A stretch of DNA of 5,595 bases, taken from positions 1 through 5,595 of the forward strand of contig JAUUSS010000129.1 in assembly GCA_030841765.1 (NCBI GenBank). The letters run 5' to 3'. This stretch comes from Collinsella aerofaciens (GTDB lineage Bacteria > Actinomycetota > Coriobacteriia > Coriobacteriales > Coriobacteriaceae). Under the pieces are notes generated by a model. It was not told where the DNA came from. It saw nothing but the letters and a program-made list of their open reading frames with translations, and searched no databases. The position numbers and the translations under genes are program-made. Below, piece after piece: positions 3,403 to 5,595 of this stretch; positions within the stretch are counted from its first letter, which is position 1, and every line of letters begins with the position of its first letter.

Positions 3403-5595
3403 ATGAGAATCGAACTAAAGGACTTCCAATCGAGGGCGGTCTCTACCCTGTCCTCCAAACTTGAAAGCATGAGGAGACGCTATGAGCAGGACGGCGAGAC
3501 GTCTTCCATCTGCCTCGCATCGCCGACCGGCTCGGGCAAGACTGTCATGTGCGCAGCAACCATCGAGGCCCTTTTCTTCGGCGACGACGACCTCGGCCTT
3601 TCACCCGATGAGAATGCCGTCGTCCTCTGGCTCTCTGATTCACCCAGTCTTAATGAGCAGACCTGTGTTCGCTTTGCCAACGTCGCCGACAAGCTTGCCG
3701 ACAGCGTTCTCGACCATAGACATTTGGAGACCGTCACCAATCATTTTGGAGCATCCCATGATGTTCTGGACCCGCGCCACGTTTACTTCCTCAGCAAGGA
3801 CCTCCTGAGTAGAAACGGCCTGCTTACCAAGGGAGGCGAGCTTAATTCCGGACGCGTCTTCTGGGACATCCTCGACCGCACCATCAAGGATCCCGAGCGG
3901 AACCTCTACCTCTTCATCGACGAGGCTCACAGGGGTCTCGGATCCAACGCTTCAAGCGACAAGGGCACCAGCACCATCTACGCAAACCTCATTGATGGCT
4001 TCGAGGGTCGTGCCGCCATGCCCATCGTCGTTGGCGTGTCTGCCACGCCGCAGCGCTTCGACGCCGCCATGGACCTGAGAGAAAACCGCGTCAGGATGCC
4101 TCGTGTTAGTGTCACGCCTCGCGAAGTTCAAGAATCTGGCCTCCTGAAGGACATCATCGAACTCCGCGTCCCCGAGAAAGACGACCCGGTTGAGCATCAG
4201 TACCTGACCATGGCTTGCCAAAGGTTTGCCCTCGCTTGCAGCAAGTGGGACGAGTATTGCACCGAACAAGACGAGCGAAGCATCCACCCGCTCTTGCTCG
4301 TCCAGACCGCCGACAACATCAGCATGTCGTCCCTTGCCGAACTGTGCGACCAGATCATGAGCCTAGTTCCCGGCTTGAATGAGGCGGCCTGTTTCGCAAA
4401 CGTGTTCGGCGAGCACAAGCTGCTTGCTGCGGGCAAATACCTTATTCCCTATATAGATCCCGAGTTCGTTCAGGACAGTCCCAATGTAAGGGTTCTTTTC
4501 GCAAAAGAGGCGGTCTCAAACGGATGGGACTGCCCGCGCGCCGAGGTTATCTTCTCGCAGCGCAGACGCTCGGATTCCACCTATATCGCCCAGCTTGTCG
4601 GGCGCATGGTCCGCACTCCGCTGGCGAGGCGCATCTACGGAGACGATATGCTCAATTCCGTCGCGTGCTATCTCCCGCAGTTCAACCCAGACAGCACCAA
4701 AGACGTTGTTGACTATCTTATGGGCCGCAAGGACGCCATGGGCGAAAGCTCCATCGGCGCCAAGAACATCGTTCTCAGGCCGGTGACCGTAACGACAGCC
4801 GAACCTCGCACCGACAAGGATTATGAAGACGAGCTTGAGCGATACGAAGCTAATCAGGAGGCGATTAGGGAGGCCGAAGGGCAGCAGCCCGGATTCCAGC
4901 CTTCCGTCGCCGGCATGGGAGAACAGAGCTCGTTTGAGGACGCTCTTGTGCCCATTCGGGATAAAGAACCGAAAGACGACTCGGACCAGACAGGCAACGA
5001 ATCCCCATCGGCGACAGATGGCGGCACCAGCGCCATCCCCAAACCAAATGACAGCACAATCAATCCAATCGCCCCCGCGCAGCTTTCCAAGCCAAAGCCG
5101 CCTACCAAGCAGGAGCAATCCTTCACCAAGGAAGAGTGGGCCGGCATTAAGAAGGCCTTTGGCTCAATACCCGTTCAGAGGGTCCCCAAGAAGGCACGTA
5201 ACGAGTTTCAAAGCCTGCTACGCACAGCGAGTCTTTTGGTTGAGACCGGCTTGGACCGCGATGCCGCGAGAGATGTCAATCACAGGTTCTCCCGGCGCCT
5301 TGCTGGCTCGATCGTGTCAAACGAAGACGAATACCTCGCAGCTCGCCATGAGGTCGAGGTTTCTGAAACGGTCAAAATTACGCTCGACAAGCTGAACGAG
5401 ACCGAAACTTCCAGCCAAGAAGAGGCCATGACCGATCCCGAGGGACTTCGCAAAGCAGCCCGAGACGCGGATGTTCGTTTCGGAAAAGAGCTCGCCCAGG
5501 CGTATCGCAAGGAGAACTTCGTGCAACTCGGTCGGCAGGAGTGCGACCTCAGGCTCGCCGCAGCAGTGCGCACGCCCGCGATTGTTGATGATTTG
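3403..5595 (+). CDS. res: Type III-like restriction subunit Res / DEAH-family SF2 helicase, 3' end cut by window
   Basis: The 731 residues visible form an SF2 helicase with a C-terminal part that runs off the window. Motifs in order are: Walker A SPTGSGKT (residues 40-47, Lys46); Walker B LFIDEAH (170-176); motif III GVSATP (211-216); motif V KEAVSNGWDCPRAEV (about 368-382); and motif VI QLVGRMVR (397-404) with the arginine finger. Such proteins translocate along DNA using ATP. In Type III systems Res associates with Mod and carries a C-terminal PD-(D/E)XK nuclease, but no nuclease motif is visible before the edge. Residues 467-579 are an acidic, then Pro/Ser/Asp/Gln-rich linker, after which a helical region begins at FTKEEW. 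The ATG at 3403 lies 3 bases after the mod stop, with GAGG 6 bases before it, so the two genes are translationally close and in one operon. No frame disruption is seen. A defence helicase other than Res is possible. Confidence 0.85.
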   Translation, partial: MRIELKDFQSRAVSTLSSKLESMRRRYEQDGETSSICLASPTGSGKTVMCAATIEALFFGDDDLGLSPDENAVVLWLSDSPSLNEQTCVRFANVADKLADSVLDHRHLETVTNHFGASHDVLDPRHVYFLSKDLLSRNGLLTKGGELNSGRVFWDILDRTIKDPERNLYLFIDEAHRGLGSNASSDKGTSTIYANLIDGFEGRAAMPIVVGVSATPQRFDAAMDLRENRVRMPRVSVTPREVQESGLLKDIIELRVPEKDDPVEHQYLTMACQRFALACSKWDEYCTEQDERSIHPLLLVQTADNISMSSLAELCDQIMSLVPGLNEAACFANVFGEHKLLAAGKYLIPYIDPEFVQDSPNVRVLFAKEAVSNGWDCPRAEVIFSQRRRSDSTYIAQLVGRMVRTPLARRIYGDDMLNSVACYLPQFNPDSTKDVVDYLMGRKDAMGESSIGAKNIVLRPVTVTTAEPRTDKDYEDELERYEANQEAIREAEGQQPGFQPSVAGMGEQSSFEDALVPIRDKEPKDDSDQTGNESPSATDGGTSAIPKPNDSTINPIAPAQLSKPKPPTKQEQSFTKEEWAGIKKAFGSIPVQRVPKKARNEFQSLLRTASLLVETGLDRDAARDVNHRFSRRLAGSIVSNEDEYLAARHEVEVSETVKITLDKLNETETSSQEEAMTDPEGLRKAARDADVRFGKELAQAYRKENFVQLGRQECDLRLAAAVRTPAIVDDL

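Noticed and set aside
3480..5573. Several - strand and other-frame reading frames inside res
   Set aside because: They are shadows of the continuous 731-codon helicase frame, which has all expected motifs in order.

Overview
The window carries the front part of a Type III-like restriction-modification (R-M) operon on the + strand, next to a short GC-rich stretch with two small genes on the - strand. No rRNA, tRNA, CRISPR array, transposase or integrase was seen. Composition (GC-rich, many GC hairpins), strong Shine-Dalgarno (SD) sites and a DUF2958-like gene typical of plasmids and integrative elements suggest the accessory DNA of a moderately high-GC bacterium. A gut actinobacterium of the Coriobacteriia type is my best guess, and a high-GC Firmicute is possible. 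The sequence alone does not settle this.

Layout. Positions 1-115 are a non-coding array of short GC hairpins. Positions 116-348 (-) hold a small unrecognised gene whose reading frame seems to lose one base near its end. Positions 399-698 (-) hold a DUF2958-like gene of 99 aa. Positions 699-1020 have no convincing gene but contain several inverted repeats. Positions 1021-1097 form a compact control region: a 44-bp near-perfect palindrome, a -10 box (TATGAT) and a strong SD. The + strand then reads: a 55-aa ribbon-helix-helix (RHH) protein (1098-1265); an N6-adenine methyltransferase Mod (1266-3399), which abuts the RHH gene and is broken by a one-base frameshift at an A5 run (about 2164-2168); and a superfamily 2 helicase/Res-like subunit that starts 3 bases after the mod stop (3403) and runs off the right edge.

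How the parts fit. In Type III R-M, Mod recognises and methylates an asymmetric site, and Res, bound to Mod, uses ATP to act on unmethylated DNA. The tight RHH-mod-res spacing indicates one transcript. The palindrome abutting the -10 box and lying just before the RHH gene suggests that the RHH protein represses its own operon, a role usually filled by helix-turn-helix C proteins in R-M systems. As written, the sequence does not encode a full-length Mod. Because Res of this type normally depends on Mod for target recognition, the system would be silent unless the frameshift is a sequencing error, a reversible indel, or is bypassed.
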